This document shows, piece by piece, positions 1 to 8,412 of a DNA stretch of 34,748 bases. The notes below the pieces were generated by a model that saw only the letters and a program-made list of their open reading frames with translations, was not told the DNA's origin and did not search any database. The position numbers were made by a program, and so were the translations under genes. The DNA comes from Bradyrhizobium forestalis (GTDB lineage: Bacteria; Pseudomonadota; Alphaproteobacteria; Rhizobiales; Xanthobacteraceae). The DNA lies in contig NZ_PGVG01000056.1 of NCBI RefSeq assembly GCF_002795245.1, forward strand, positions 1 through 34,748, in the 5' to 3' direction. Position 1 is the stretch's first letter, and each line of letters begins with the position of its first letter.

Positions 1-116
1 GTGTGACGCGGCTGCAACATGATCAGGGAGCCCAAAATGGATGACCCCGCCCGGCTGTCCCCCCGGGCGGGGTCATCCATTTTGGGCTCCCTGATCATGT
101 TGCAGCCGCGTCACAC
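1..116. repeat. Perfect 54-bp inverted repeat at the window edge
   Basis: Bases 1-54 are exactly the reverse complement of bases 63-116, with an 8-base spacer (ctgtcccc) at 55-62. The arms begin at the very first base of the window and contain no mismatch. Natural palindromes of this length are rare, and perfect ones are prone to deletion, so an assembly or library foldback at a contig end is a serious alternative to a real extruding hairpin. The right arm runs directly into the porin upstream region. No coding sequence is assigned to it. Confidence 0.95.
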
Positions 117-158
117 AGCGGTGCGAACCATCCTCTGCAGCAGCGCACGCCAGTTGCT

Positions 159-177
159 ATTGCGAATTAATCGCAAT
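159..177. promoter_or_regulatory. Candidate operator palindrome ATTGCGA-N5-TCGCAAT
   Basis: This is a perfect 7-bp dyad (attgcga / tcgcaat) around the spacer attaa, 127 bases upstream of the porin GTG start. It is an AT-rich island in GC-rich DNA. Its shape resembles the 19-bp palindromes bound by Fur-family regulators in proteobacteria, which would suggest metal-responsive control of the porin. That reading is inference from symmetry and location only; another dimeric regulator is equally possible. Confidence 0.4.
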
Positions 178-303
178 AAGGTTTGTCGCAGGATCAGGAA
201 CTTGGGGCGAAGCCGGGTCGAATCGAGATCATCTCGGCCGATCGCCTCGATCGCCGAGGCCTGATGACAGAATCGCCGCGACCCGGCAGGGATATCGCGG
301 CGG

Positions 304-2337
304 GTGGGACACATTCGCGTTTGGGGGGCGTGCGTTTTGGCGTTGAGAGGTCACAGACACCGGTGCTTGCGAACGGCCGCGGCGATTGCCACGGGCGTAT
401 TGGTTTTTCCGGCCGCCAGCCGCGCGGCCGATCTGCCGCTGAAGGCGCCGGCCTTGAAAGCGGTCTATGACTGGACCGGCCTCTATATCGGCGCGCATGC
501 CGGCTATGGCCGCGGCTCGTCGCACTTTGCGCTGAACGATGGCACGGCAATCAACGACAGCGGCGTGTTCAGCGGCATGATCGGCGGCGTGCAGGCCGGC
601 TACAATTACCGGCTCAACTCCGGCTGGCTGGTCGGCGTCGAAGGCGATTTCTCGTTTCCCAACTACATCACCTCGAACTCGATCGTCTCCTTTCTGGCGA
701 CACCTGCCAACACCGTCACGCAGCAATGGGACTACACCGCCAGCCTGCGCGGCCGCGTCGGCTACACCAGCGGCCCGTGGCTCGTCTATGCCACCGGCGG
801 CTTCGCCTGGATGGGCGAGCGCTATTTCGACACGCCGGCTTCCGGCGAAGCAGTCCCGAAAATCCTGAACACGCGGCCCGGCTGGGTCGCGGGTGCCGGC
901 ATCGAATACGGTTTCGCACCGCATTGGAGCGCGCGGCTCGAATATCTCTACAGCCGCTTTGACGGCGCCAATGTCGCGTTCTCGACTGGAGCCCAATACA
1001 GCTCCTCGTCACTCGACTTCCAGCAGGTCAGGCTCGGCCTCAACCGCAAGGTCGATTGGCCGGGCATGCCGAGCTATGACCCGAAGAGCTCGCTGATCGA
1101 CACGGAATCGGATCGCTGGGAGATCCACGGCCAGAGCACCTATCTGCCGCAAGGCTATCCGTCGTTCCCCGCCCTCTACACCGGGCCAAACTCGCTGTCG
1201 CCGTCGCGGCAGGCCAAGGCGACGTGGAGCAACAGCCTATTCCTGAACGCGCGGCTGTGGGACGGCGGCGAGGTCTATTACAATCCCGAATTGCTCCAGG
1301 GATTTGGACTGAACGACACCGTCGGTGCCGCCGGCTTCCCGAACGGCGAAGCGCAGAAGTCGAACTTCCCCTACCCGCACTACAACACCTCGCGCCTGTT
1401 CGTGCGTCAGACCTTCGGATTCGGCGGCGAGCAGGAAGAGCTCGCGAGCAGTCAGTTGCAGCTGGGACAGAAGGTCGACGTGTCGCGCCTCACCTTGCAG
1501 GCCGGCAAGTTCGCGGTGGTCGACGTGTTCGACGGCAATGCCTACGCCAAGGACACCCGCAAGGACTTCATGAACTGGTCGCTATGGGCGCCCGGCGCCT
1601 TCGACTATTCCGCCGACAAGGTCGGCCTCACCTACGGCGTCACCGCCGAGCTCAACCAGAAGCACTGGGCGCTGCGCGGCGGCTATTTCCTAATGGTCTC
1701 CGAGTCCAACTCGAATCATTTCGACACCAGGGTCGGGGAGCGCGGCCAGTACGTGCTCGAGCTCGAGACGCGCTTCTCGCTGCTCGGCCAGCCCGGCAAG
1801 CTCAGGACCATGGGCTGGCTCGACAGCGCCAACATGGGCAGCTTCCGCGAGACGCTGGACAATCCCGCGCTCAATCTCGACATCGCGCAGACCCGGCGCG
1901 GCCGTGTGAAGTACGGCTATGTGCTCAACCTCGAGCAGGCGATCACGGACGATGTCGGGCTGTTCGGCCGCTGGAGCTGGAACGATGGCCGGTTCGAAAC
2001 GCTGGCCTTCACCGACATTCATCGCAGCCTGTCCGCGGGATTGTCGATCAAGGGCACGACATGGGGCCGGCCCGACGACGTGATCGGGATCGGCGGCGCG
2101 ATCAATGCGATTTCGCAGGACTATCGCGACTTCCTGGCCGCCGGCGGACTCGGCGTGCTGATCGGTGACGGAGCGCTCAACTACCGCAAGGAGCGCATCC
2201 TCGAGACCTACTACGCCTACGCGGTGAACAAGAACATCACCCTCACCGCCGACTACCAGCTCATCGTCAACCCTGCCTACAACGCCGACCGCGGACCGGT
2301 GTCGGTGTTTTCGGGGCGGCTGCACGGGGAGTTCTGA
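304..2337 (+). CDS. Fusion porin: Omp25-like N-terminal barrel plus carbohydrate porin
   Basis: This predicted outer-membrane protein of 677 residues has two beta-barrel domains. A signal peptide ends near residue 41 (AASRA, then ADLPLKAP). Residues about 42-250 match the 8-strand Omp25/Omp31-type barrel of rhizobia, with the typical YDWTGLYIGAHAGYG start and alternating aromatic strands ending at LDFQQVRLGLNRKV. Residues about 255-677 resemble OprB-type carbohydrate-selective porins (ARLWDGGEVYYNPELLQGFG, then LQAGKFAVVDVFDGNAYA) and end in F, as outer-membrane barrels usually do. The reading frame is continuous, so the fusion is real in this sequence. GTG at 304 is the furthest upstream start in this frame; a TTG about 12 codons downstream would also leave a signal peptide. 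The likely role is sugar or small-solute uptake; the N-terminal barrel may be a stabilising or surface domain. The gene stands alone, with a palindromic repeat after its stop. Confidence 0.88.
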   Translation: MGHIRVWGACVLALRGHRHRCLRTAAAIATGVLVFPAASRAADLPLKAPALKAVYDWTGLYIGAHAGYGRGSSHFALNDGTAINDSGVFSGMIGGVQAGYNYRLNSGWLVGVEGDFSFPNYITSNSIVSFLATPANTVTQQWDYTASLRGRVGYTSGPWLVYATGGFAWMGERYFDTPASGEAVPKILNTRPGWVAGAGIEYGFAPHWSARLEYLYSRFDGANVAFSTGAQYSSSSLDFQQVRLGLNRKVDWPGMPSYDPKSSLIDTESDRWEIHGQSTYLPQGYPSFPALYTGPNSLSPSRQAKATWSNSLFLNARLWDGGEVYYNPELLQGFGLNDTVGAAGFPNGEAQKSNFPYPHYNTSRLFVRQTFGFGGEQEELASSQLQLGQKVDVSRLTLQAGKFAVVDVFDGNAYAKDTRKDFMNWSLWAPGAFDYSADKVGLTYGVTAELNQKHWALRGGYFLMVSESNSNHFDTRVGERGQYVLELETRFSLLGQPGKLRTMGWLDSANMGSFRETLDNPALNLDIAQTRRGRVKYGYVLNLEQAITDDVGLFGRWSWNDGRFETLAFTDIHRSLSAGLSIKGTTWGRPDDVIGIGGAINAISQDYRDFLAAGGLGVLIGDGALNYRKERILETYYAYAVNKNITLTADYQLIVNPAYNADRGPVSVFSGRLHGEF

Positions 2338-2381
2338 GCGGCGGCTCGGACGCAATGAGATCGGGTTTCGCCGGCGTGCTT

Positions 2382-2533
2382 CACCTCTCCCCGACGGGGA
2401 GAGGTCGGATTGCTATGGCGCGCAATTGCGCGCCTGAGCAATCCGGGTGAGGGGCCGCAGCATTCGGTGAGAGCGTAAGCCCTCACCCGGATCGCATCTT
2501 TGATGCGATCCGACCTCTCCCTACGGGAGAGGT
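2382..2533. repeat. Intergenic palindromic repeat, family A
   Basis: Three perfect hairpins lie in tandem: CCTCTCCCC/GGGGAGAGG at 2384-2404, GGATCGCATC/GATGCGATCC at 2489-2511, and CCTCTCCC/GGGAGAGG at 2514-2532. The element fills the gap between the convergent porin and chemotaxis-receptor genes, where it could act as a bidirectional terminator or mRNA 3'-end protector. A second copy of the family lies at 30472-30592. Confidence 0.8.
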
Positions 2534-2576
2534 GTTCGAATCCTCGGCTCGTATCGATTGTGCCGATGGCGGATCG

Positions 2577-4652
2577 CTACGCCGCGCGGATCGCGTCCAG
2601 GAATTTTCCGACCTCGGTCTTGAGACGGCTGCTCTCACCAGACAGCGATTTGGCCGACGCGAGCACGTTGGAGGAGGCCGATCCGGTCTGGCTCGCGCCG
2701 CGCTGCACGTCGACGATGCTGGCGGAGACCTGCTGGGTGCCGCGCGCGGCCTGCTGCACGTTGCGTGAGATCTCGCGTGTCGCCGCGCCCTGCTCCTCGA
2801 CCGCGGAGGCGATTGCCGACGCGATCTCGGACATGCGCGTGATGGTGTCGCCGATCGCCTTGATGGCGCCGACGGAGTCCTCGGTCGCCGTCTGAATCCC
2901 CGATATCTGCTGGCTGATCTCGCCGGTGGCCTTGGCGGTCTGCTCGGCCAGCGCCTTGACCTCGGAGGCGACGACGGCAAAGCCGCGTCCGGCCTCGCCG
3001 GCGCGCGCCGCCTCGATGGTGGCATTGAGGGCCAGAAGATTGGTCTGGCCTGCGATCTGGCTGATGAGCTCGACGACGTCCCCGATCCGGCCCGCGGCCC
3101 TGGCGAGCTCGCCGACATGATCGTTGGTCCGCCCCGCCTGCTGCACCGCCTCGCCGGCGATGCGCGCGGAATCCTGGACCTGACGGCTGATCTCGTCGAC
3201 CGACGAAGCCATCTCCTCGGCCGCCGCGGCGACGGTCTGCACGTTGGTGGAGGCCTGTTCGGAGGCGGCCGCGACGGTCGCGGTGACCTTTTCCGATTGG
3301 TCGGCCGTGCTCGTCAGCGTTCCCGCAGACGCTTCCAGCTCGGAGGAGGCCGACGAGACGGTGTTGATGACGTCGCCGATCATGGCTTCGAACTCGCGCG
3401 TGATCTGGTCCATGCGCTGGCTGCGCCGGAGCTTCGCGTCGGCTTCGACTGCGGCGGCCTCGTCGGCGGCCTTCTTGGCGCGTAGCGAATCCTTGAAGTG
3501 CTGAAGCGAGCCCGCAACCTGGCCGATCTCGTCGTTGCGGCCCGTCGCCGGGATCTCGACCTCATGCTGTCCGGCGGCGAGCGTTGCGATCACGTCTGCG
3601 AGCTTCGCAAGCGGCGTCACGACGCGGCTGCGCAGCATCATGGTCACGCCACCGAGCGTTCCGAGCAGCGCCAGCACCGCAACGGCCGCAAGCGCGAGCA
3701 TTGCCAGCGCGCCATCGCGTGCAGCCGAAGCGCGCTCGGCTGCTTCCGCCAGCGCAGCGTCGCGCACGCCGTAGAACATCTGGATGGCCGGCACGATCAC
3801 CTTCGCCAGCTCGTCGGCAGTGGCGCCGTACTTGCCGTCACTCCGGGCTGCAGGCATCTCCTTGTCCACGGCAACCGCTGCTTGTCCGAAATAGGACGCC
3901 GTTGCCGCCTTGAGCGCGGCAGCGATGCGGGAGGGATTTCCGAGCTGGTCGATACCGGCCTCGATGCGCTCGCGGTCGGCCTCCACGCGTCCCTGCATGC
4001 GGTCCATCAGCGACAATTCAGCCGCGCTGAGCGGGCGGCGTACGGAGAGCGCCGGGGACAGCGTGGCCGCGCGGCTGCCGGCCGAAACACGCAGATCCTG
4101 CGCCGTCCGCGCCAGGCTCAACAGCGCCGCAAGCGAGGAATCGGCATTGATGACCTTCGCCTCGAGCCGGTTCATGACCGGTTCGATGTGGCCGATGACC
4201 TCGGCAACACCGGGCAGGAAGCCCTTTGTCGCGGCACTGTCGCGCGCCGCGAGGGGAACGCCCATCGCACGATCGGCCGCGGTGGTGATCTCCTTCAGCC
4301 GCCGTGCGGCACGGTCGAGATTCTCGGCAATCGCGCCGCCGTCATCCAGCACCATGACGGCGCGCCTTGCCGCCTCGAAGCCCGCCTCGGCAGTTTTCGC
4401 GGCCTTCGTGGCAGCTTCGAGCTGTGCCTGCGTTGCGGCGCCTTCCTGGAAGATCGGTCCGATATAGGGAGCGCGAAGGCTGGCGACATGCTGGCTGGCC
4501 ATCAGCGTCGCGCCAAAGGCATCGACGGTCTTGATCGCGTCGGAGCGGTTCGTGAAGATGCGCGTCTGGGGTATCAGAACCTCGGCGCCAAGGATGACTG
4601 CAAATACCGTCACCGTCAGCATCGACAGCGCGAAAAGCTTCCCGATCCGCAT
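2577..4652 (-). CDS. Methyl-accepting chemotaxis protein
   Basis: This is a transmembrane chemoreceptor of 691 residues that would signal to CheA/CheW. A first membrane segment lies at residues 5-27, followed by an alpha-helical periplasmic sensor of about 280 residues rich in Ala and charged residues. A second membrane segment at about 312-335 (ALAMLALAAVAVLALLGTLG) leads into a HAMP domain (about 336-390, RVVTPLAKLADVIATLAAG). The cytoplasmic methyl-accepting coiled coil spans about 430-680. Its hairpin tip near residues 531-567 contains the highly conserved QTNLLALNATIEAARAGE and GFAVVASEVKALAEQ. No C-terminal CheR-tethering pentapeptide is present: the protein ends in KFLDAIRAA. The ligand cannot be inferred because the sensor matches no domain I recognise. 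No che genes are adjacent, so it is an orphan receptor. Confidence 0.95.
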   Translation of the reverse strand: MRIGKLFALSMLTVTVFAVILGAEVLIPQTRIFTNRSDAIKTVDAFGATLMASQHVASLRAPYIGPIFQEGAATQAQLEAATKAAKTAEAGFEAARRAVMVLDDGGAIAENLDRAARRLKEITTAADRAMGVPLAARDSAATKGFLPGVAEVIGHIEPVMNRLEAKVINADSSLAALLSLARTAQDLRVSAGSRAATLSPALSVRRPLSAAELSLMDRMQGRVEADRERIEAGIDQLGNPSRIAAALKAATASYFGQAAVAVDKEMPAARSDGKYGATADELAKVIVPAIQMFYGVRDAALAEAAERASAARDGALAMLALAAVAVLALLGTLGGVTMMLRSRVVTPLAKLADVIATLAAGQHEVEIPATGRNDEIGQVAGSLQHFKDSLRAKKAADEAAAVEADAKLRRSQRMDQITREFEAMIGDVINTVSSASSELEASAGTLTSTADQSEKVTATVAAASEQASTNVQTVAAAAEEMASSVDEISRQVQDSARIAGEAVQQAGRTNDHVGELARAAGRIGDVVELISQIAGQTNLLALNATIEAARAGEAGRGFAVVASEVKALAEQTAKATGEISQQISGIQTATEDSVGAIKAIGDTITRMSEIASAIASAVEEQGAATREISRNVQQAARGTQQVSASIVDVQRGASQTGSASSNVLASAKSLSGESSRLKTEVGKFLDAIRAA

Positions 4653-4896
4653 TCCTCAGGTCCCCCGAATACATTTCTGCAATGTCGAAAACCTAGCCGG
4701 CGGCCACTAAGGGCTCGTTAAGCCACGCTCCGTAGTTCGGCGGAGTGTCAGGTCGTCGCGGAGGGCCTTTGAGAGCGCTGTCCCGCGCGGGTTCCCTGGG
4801 TGACGGCGCGCAGAATTGCCAGCACTTCCTCGCCGAATACCTATATCAATGGCTTGCGCCGCCATCCGGCCACACTTGCTTACCTCTGGAACGTCA

Positions 4897-6192
4897 ATGC
4901 TCTCGCTGGAACTCGTTATCGTCGTCGTCCTGATCGTCATCAACGGCCTGCTCTCCATGTCCGAGCTGGCCGTGGTCTCGTCGCGTCCGGCGCGGCTGTC
5001 GCTGCTGGCGGCCAGGGGCGTGCGCGGCGCCGAGCGGGCGCTGACGCTTGCGGCCGATCCCGGCAAGTTCCTGTCGACGGTGCAGATCGGCATCACGCTG
5101 GTCGGCGTGCTCTCCGGCGCGTTCTCGGGCGCGACACTCGGGCAGCGGCTGACGCAATGGCTGCTCGAGCTCGGCCTCTCCTCAGGGCTTGCCGACATCG
5201 TCGGGGTCGGCATCGTCGTCACGCTGATCACCTACGCCACCTTGATCGTCGGCGAGCTGGTGCCGAAGCAGGTCGCGCTGCGCGATCCCGAAAGCATCGC
5301 AGTCCGGGTCGCGCCCGCGATGCACCTGCTTGCGAAGATATCGCTGCCGCTCGTCTTTCTGCTCGACCTCTCCGGCAAGCTGATCCTCACGCTGCTCGGC
5401 CGCGGCGGCAAGGCCGAGGAGAAGGTCTCGGAGGACGAGATCCATCACCTCGTCAGCGAGGCCGAGAGCGCCGGCGTGCTCGAGCCCGGCGAGAAGGAGA
5501 TGATCGCCGGCGTGATGCGGCTCGGCGACCGGCCGGTCGGCGCCGTCATGACGCCGCGCACGGATGTCGACGAGATCGATTTGAACGACGAGCCGGCCGC
5601 CATCCAGGAGATCATCGCCAAGAGCCCGCATTCGCGATTTCCCGTCTCCGACGGTGACCGCGACAAGCCGATCGGCGTGCTCCAGGCCAAGGACCTGCTG
5701 GTTGCCTATATGAACGAACGCAACCCGGACCTGCGCGCGCTCGTGCGCGAGGCGCCCGGCATCCCGGTGTCGGCAGATGCGCGCGACGTGCTGACCATCC
5801 TGAAAGCGGCGCCGGTTCACGTCGGTCTCGTCTATGACGAATACGGCGCCTTCGAAGGAATGGTGACGGCCGCCGACATCCTCGAATCGATCGTCGGCGC
5901 CTTCCATTCCGAGGAAGGACCGCCCGAGCCGGCCTTCATCAGGCGCGACGACGACTCGCTGCTGATCTCCGGCTGGATGCCGGTCGACGAGTTCGGCGAG
6001 CTGCTCGGCATCGAATTGCCGCCGCACCGTTACAACACGGTGGCGGGCCTCGTGCTGCACCAGTTCAACATGCTGCCCAGTGTCGGCGACGCCTTCGATT
6101 GCGGCGGCTGGCACATCGGGGTGATCGATCTCGACGGACGGAGGATCGACAAGATCCTGGCGACTCGGCGCGGCGAGCAGGCGGCGGCGTGA
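4897..6192 (+). CDS. CNNM/CorC-HlyC family protein with CBS pair (hemolysin-like)
   Basis: This 431-residue membrane protein has the CNNM - CBS pair - CorC/HlyC architecture, a family linked to Mg2+ and Co2+ transport or efflux. The N-terminal CNNM domain (about 1-200) opens with MLSLELVIVVVLIVINGLLS and contains further hydrophobic segments and the conserved GELVPKQVALRDPE stretch. Two CBS repeats follow at about 216-345 (VMTPRTDVDEIDL; GLVYDEYGAFEGMVTAADIL) and would bind adenine nucleotides. The C-terminal CorC/HlyC domain (about 355-428) contains YNTVAGLVLHQFNMLPSVGD. ATG 4897 is chosen because it gives the canonical N-terminus; upstream in-frame starts add unconserved residues. The name hemolysin is historical and no lytic role is implied. 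The gene is not in an obvious operon. Confidence 0.93.
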   Translation: MLSLELVIVVVLIVINGLLSMSELAVVSSRPARLSLLAARGVRGAERALTLAADPGKFLSTVQIGITLVGVLSGAFSGATLGQRLTQWLLELGLSSGLADIVGVGIVVTLITYATLIVGELVPKQVALRDPESIAVRVAPAMHLLAKISLPLVFLLDLSGKLILTLLGRGGKAEEKVSEDEIHHLVSEAESAGVLEPGEKEMIAGVMRLGDRPVGAVMTPRTDVDEIDLNDEPAAIQEIIAKSPHSRFPVSDGDRDKPIGVLQAKDLLVAYMNERNPDLRALVREAPGIPVSADARDVLTILKAAPVHVGLVYDEYGAFEGMVTAADILESIVGAFHSEEGPPEPAFIRRDDDSLLISGWMPVDEFGELLGIELPPHRYNTVAGLVLHQFNMLPSVGDAFDCGGWHIGVIDLDGRRIDKILATRRGEQAAA

Positions 6193-6237
6193 GGCAGCGC
6201 TCGTGTGAAGTGGCGCATGCTGCTGCGCCGGCTCCAC

Positions 6238-6283
6238 GCATCGTCCCGGATCGGCGCTGACGCTTGTCCGGGACGACAGCGGA
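6238..6283. repeat. Intergenic palindromic repeat, family B (short copy)
   Basis: TCGTCCCGGA at 6241-6250 is exactly complementary to TCCGGGACGA at 6267-6276, forming a 10-bp stem. It lies between two convergent genes (the CNNM protein and the glutamate-synthase-like protein). The same arms recur at 8239-8370 and 20735-20896. Confidence 0.75.
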
Positions 6284-6325
6284 GATTTACGGCCTGGCGC
6301 AGGGCTGCCCGCCGCGGCCGGCATC

Positions 6326-8014
6326 TCACGGCGACGGCTGGAACGTCTCGGAGCGCGCCATCTTCCAGGCGTCGCGGAAGCGCGGATCTTCCGTGCCTTC
6401 GAGCAGCTCGCCCGGGCGCAGCGCCGGATAGAGCTGCGCGAAGGACTTCACCTGGGTCGTCGAGGTCCGTTGGCTGAAATGGATCGGGCGCAGCTGCTGC
6501 GGATGTTCGAGGCCGGCGGCGGCGATCAGCTCGGTCAGCGAGTGCAGCGTCGCATGGTGGTAATTGTGCACGCGGTCGATCTTGAGCGGCACGTAGAGAG
6601 CGCGCGCGCGCGTCGGGTCCTGCGTTGCGACGCCGGTCGGGCAGCGGTCGGTGTGGCAGCTCAGCGACTGGATGCAGCCGAGCGAGAACATGAAGCCGCG
6701 CGCCGAATTGCACCAGTCGGCACCGATCGCCATGGCGCGCGCCATGTCGAAGGCGGTGGCGATCTTGCCGGACGCGCCGATCTTGATGCGGTCGCGCGCA
6801 TTGATGCCGACCAGCGCGTTGTGGACGAAATTGACGCCCTCGCGCATCGGCACGCCCAAATGATCCATGAACTCCAGCGGCGCCGCGCCAGTGCCGCCCT
6901 CATTGCCGTCGACGACGATGAAATCGGGATAGATGCCGGTCTCCAGCATCGCCTTGCAGATCGCCAGGAATTCCCAGGGATGACCGATGCACAGCTTGAA
7001 GCCGGCCGGCTTGCCGCCGGACAGGCGCCGCATCTCCGCGATGAACTGCATCATGCCGACCGGCGTGGAGAAGGCGCGGTGCGAGGCCGGCGAAATGCAG
7101 TCCTCGCCCATCGCCACGCCGCGGATTTTCGAAATCTCCTCCGAGACTTTGGCCGCCGGCAGCACGCCGCCATGGCCCGGCTTGGCGCCCTGGCTGACCT
7201 TGAGCTCGACCATCTTGATCTGGTCCTCGCCGGCGACGCGCGCGAATGCCTCGGGATCGAAGGAGCCGTCGAGATGACGGCAGCCGAAATAGCCGGAGCC
7301 GATCTCCCAGATGATGTCGCCGCCCATCTCGCGGTGATAGGGGCTGACGCCGCCCTCGCCGGTGTCGTGCGCGAAGCCGCCCTTCTTCGCGCCGGCATTC
7401 AGCGCCCGCACCGCATTCGGGCTGAGCGCGCCAAAACTCATCGCCGAGATGTTGAACACCGAGGCCGAATAGGGTTTTGCGCAATCCGGCCCACCGATCA
7501 CGACACGGAATTTTTCCTTGGCATGCGCCTTCGGCGAGACCGAGTGATGCATCCACTCGTAACCCTCGCGATAGACGTCCTCCTGGGTGCCGAACGGCCG
7601 CTTGTCGAGCTCCATCTTGGCGCGCTGATAGACCACCGCGCGGGTGTCGCGAGAGAACGGCATGCCGTCCTTCTCGCTCTCGAAGAAATACTGCCGCATC
7701 TCGGGCCGGATTTCTTCGAGCAGGAAGCGGATATGCGCGGAGATCGGGTAGTTGCGCAGCACCGCGTGGCTCTTCTGCAGGAGATCGCGGATGCCGAGCA
7801 GCGTCAGCGCGGCGAAGATCAGGATCGGGACCAGCAGGATGTCGAAGATCTTGCGGTCGACGATACCGATGCCGATCAGGAGCGCGGTGACCACCGCGCA
7901 GATCGTCAGCACGATGAAGCGCGGCGAGAAGGGCAGCAGCAGGGTTTCCATGATCCCCTCTTCCGCCAGCGGCAGGCGTTTGGGAGCTTCCTGCGTCTTG
8001 TTGTCGTCGGCCAC
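6326..8014 (-). CDS. FMN-binding glutamate synthase family protein
   Basis: This protein is related to the FMN/3Fe-4S synthase domain of glutamate synthase large subunit but lacks the amidotransferase domain. It has about 562 residues. Two hydrophobic segments near the N-terminus (about residues 27-75) suggest membrane attachment. The TIM-barrel region shows NISAMSFGALSPNAVRALN, GEGGVSPYHRE, QGAKPGHGGVLP and VVDGNEGGTGAAP, typical of FMN and 2-iminoglutarate sites. The cluster motif C-x5-C-x4-C (CIQSLSCHTDRCPTGVATQ) matches the 3Fe-4S ligands of glutamate synthase exactly. I favour GTG 8014 because AGAGGA lies 8 bases upstream; ATG 8023 has no spaced ribosome site, and ATG 7951 (541 residues) also has an acceptable one. 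No small NADPH-oxidising subunit is nearby, so the electron donor and true product are unknown. Confidence 0.9.
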   Translation of the reverse strand: MADDNKTQEAPKRLPLAEEGIMETLLLPFSPRFIVLTICAVVTALLIGIGIVDRKIFDILLVPILIFAALTLLGIRDLLQKSHAVLRNYPISAHIRFLLEEIRPEMRQYFFESEKDGMPFSRDTRAVVYQRAKMELDKRPFGTQEDVYREGYEWMHHSVSPKAHAKEKFRVVIGGPDCAKPYSASVFNISAMSFGALSPNAVRALNAGAKKGGFAHDTGEGGVSPYHREMGGDIIWEIGSGYFGCRHLDGSFDPEAFARVAGEDQIKMVELKVSQGAKPGHGGVLPAAKVSEEISKIRGVAMGEDCISPASHRAFSTPVGMMQFIAEMRRLSGGKPAGFKLCIGHPWEFLAICKAMLETGIYPDFIVVDGNEGGTGAAPLEFMDHLGVPMREGVNFVHNALVGINARDRIKIGASGKIATAFDMARAMAIGADWCNSARGFMFSLGCIQSLSCHTDRCPTGVATQDPTRARALYVPLKIDRVHNYHHATLHSLTELIAAAGLEHPQQLRPIHFSQRTSTTQVKSFAQLYPALRPGELLEGTEDPRFRDAWKMARSETFQPSP

Positions 8015-8238
8015 GATTCCCATCCTCTCGCCAGCATGAGGCGGTACGATACGCCTTTGCCTGTCATACGGATATGACGCGGCCCTTGTTTCAGGCTAGC
8101 GAATTCGGCCGAGACAAATCAATCAGCCGAGAGGACAGGCTTTTGCAGTGCAGCAGAAGCGAATGGGAAAGAAGGGACGGCGGCCGCGGGGCCCGTAATG
8201 GGCTGCGAGCGGCCCATACTGGATTCCACAAGCTCAGC

Positions 8239-8370
8239 TGTCGTCCCGGGCAAGCGCAAGCGCAGACCCGGGATCCATAACCACAGGAAGGGATGTTGCG
8301 CGAAGCTGGTGGTTACCAGCGTTCGCCAAACTGCTCGTCCCGGATTGCTTACGCTTGTCCGGGACGACGG
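8239..8370. repeat. Intergenic palindromic repeat, family B
   Basis: This element lies in the 398-base gap 8015-8412. TCGTCCCGGG at 8241 opens a block containing GACCCGGGATCCATAACCAC. A second hairpin, TCGTCCCGG (8335-8343) with CCGGGACGA (8359-8367), closes it. The same words occur at 20735-20896 in inverted order. The rest of the gap holds no credible gene. Confidence 0.75.
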
Positions 8371-8412
8371 CTGAGTGGATGGCTAGCCGTCCGGCACGAC
8401 GGCGAACGGCGC

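Noticed and set aside
304..2337. Frameshift joining two separate porin genes
   Set aside because: The reading frame is continuous through the junction near residue 250 with no stop, no internal start with a ribosome site and no change in codon use; fused forms of this kind are plausible in rhizobia.
3498..4721. 407-codon open frame opposite the chemotaxis-receptor gene
   Set aside because: Low-complexity Arg/His/Gln-rich translation, fully antisense to a gene with clear MCP domains.
4897..6192. Haemolytic toxin
   Set aside because: Although the family is often labelled hemolysin, the CNNM-CBS-CorC architecture indicates a membrane ion-homeostasis protein.
6470..8077. 535-codon open frame on the plus strand opposite the glutamate-synthase-like gene
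   Set aside because: It is the antisense shadow of a strongly conserved gene; the translation is Arg/Asp/His-rich without any recognisable motif, as expected from GC-rich codon bias.
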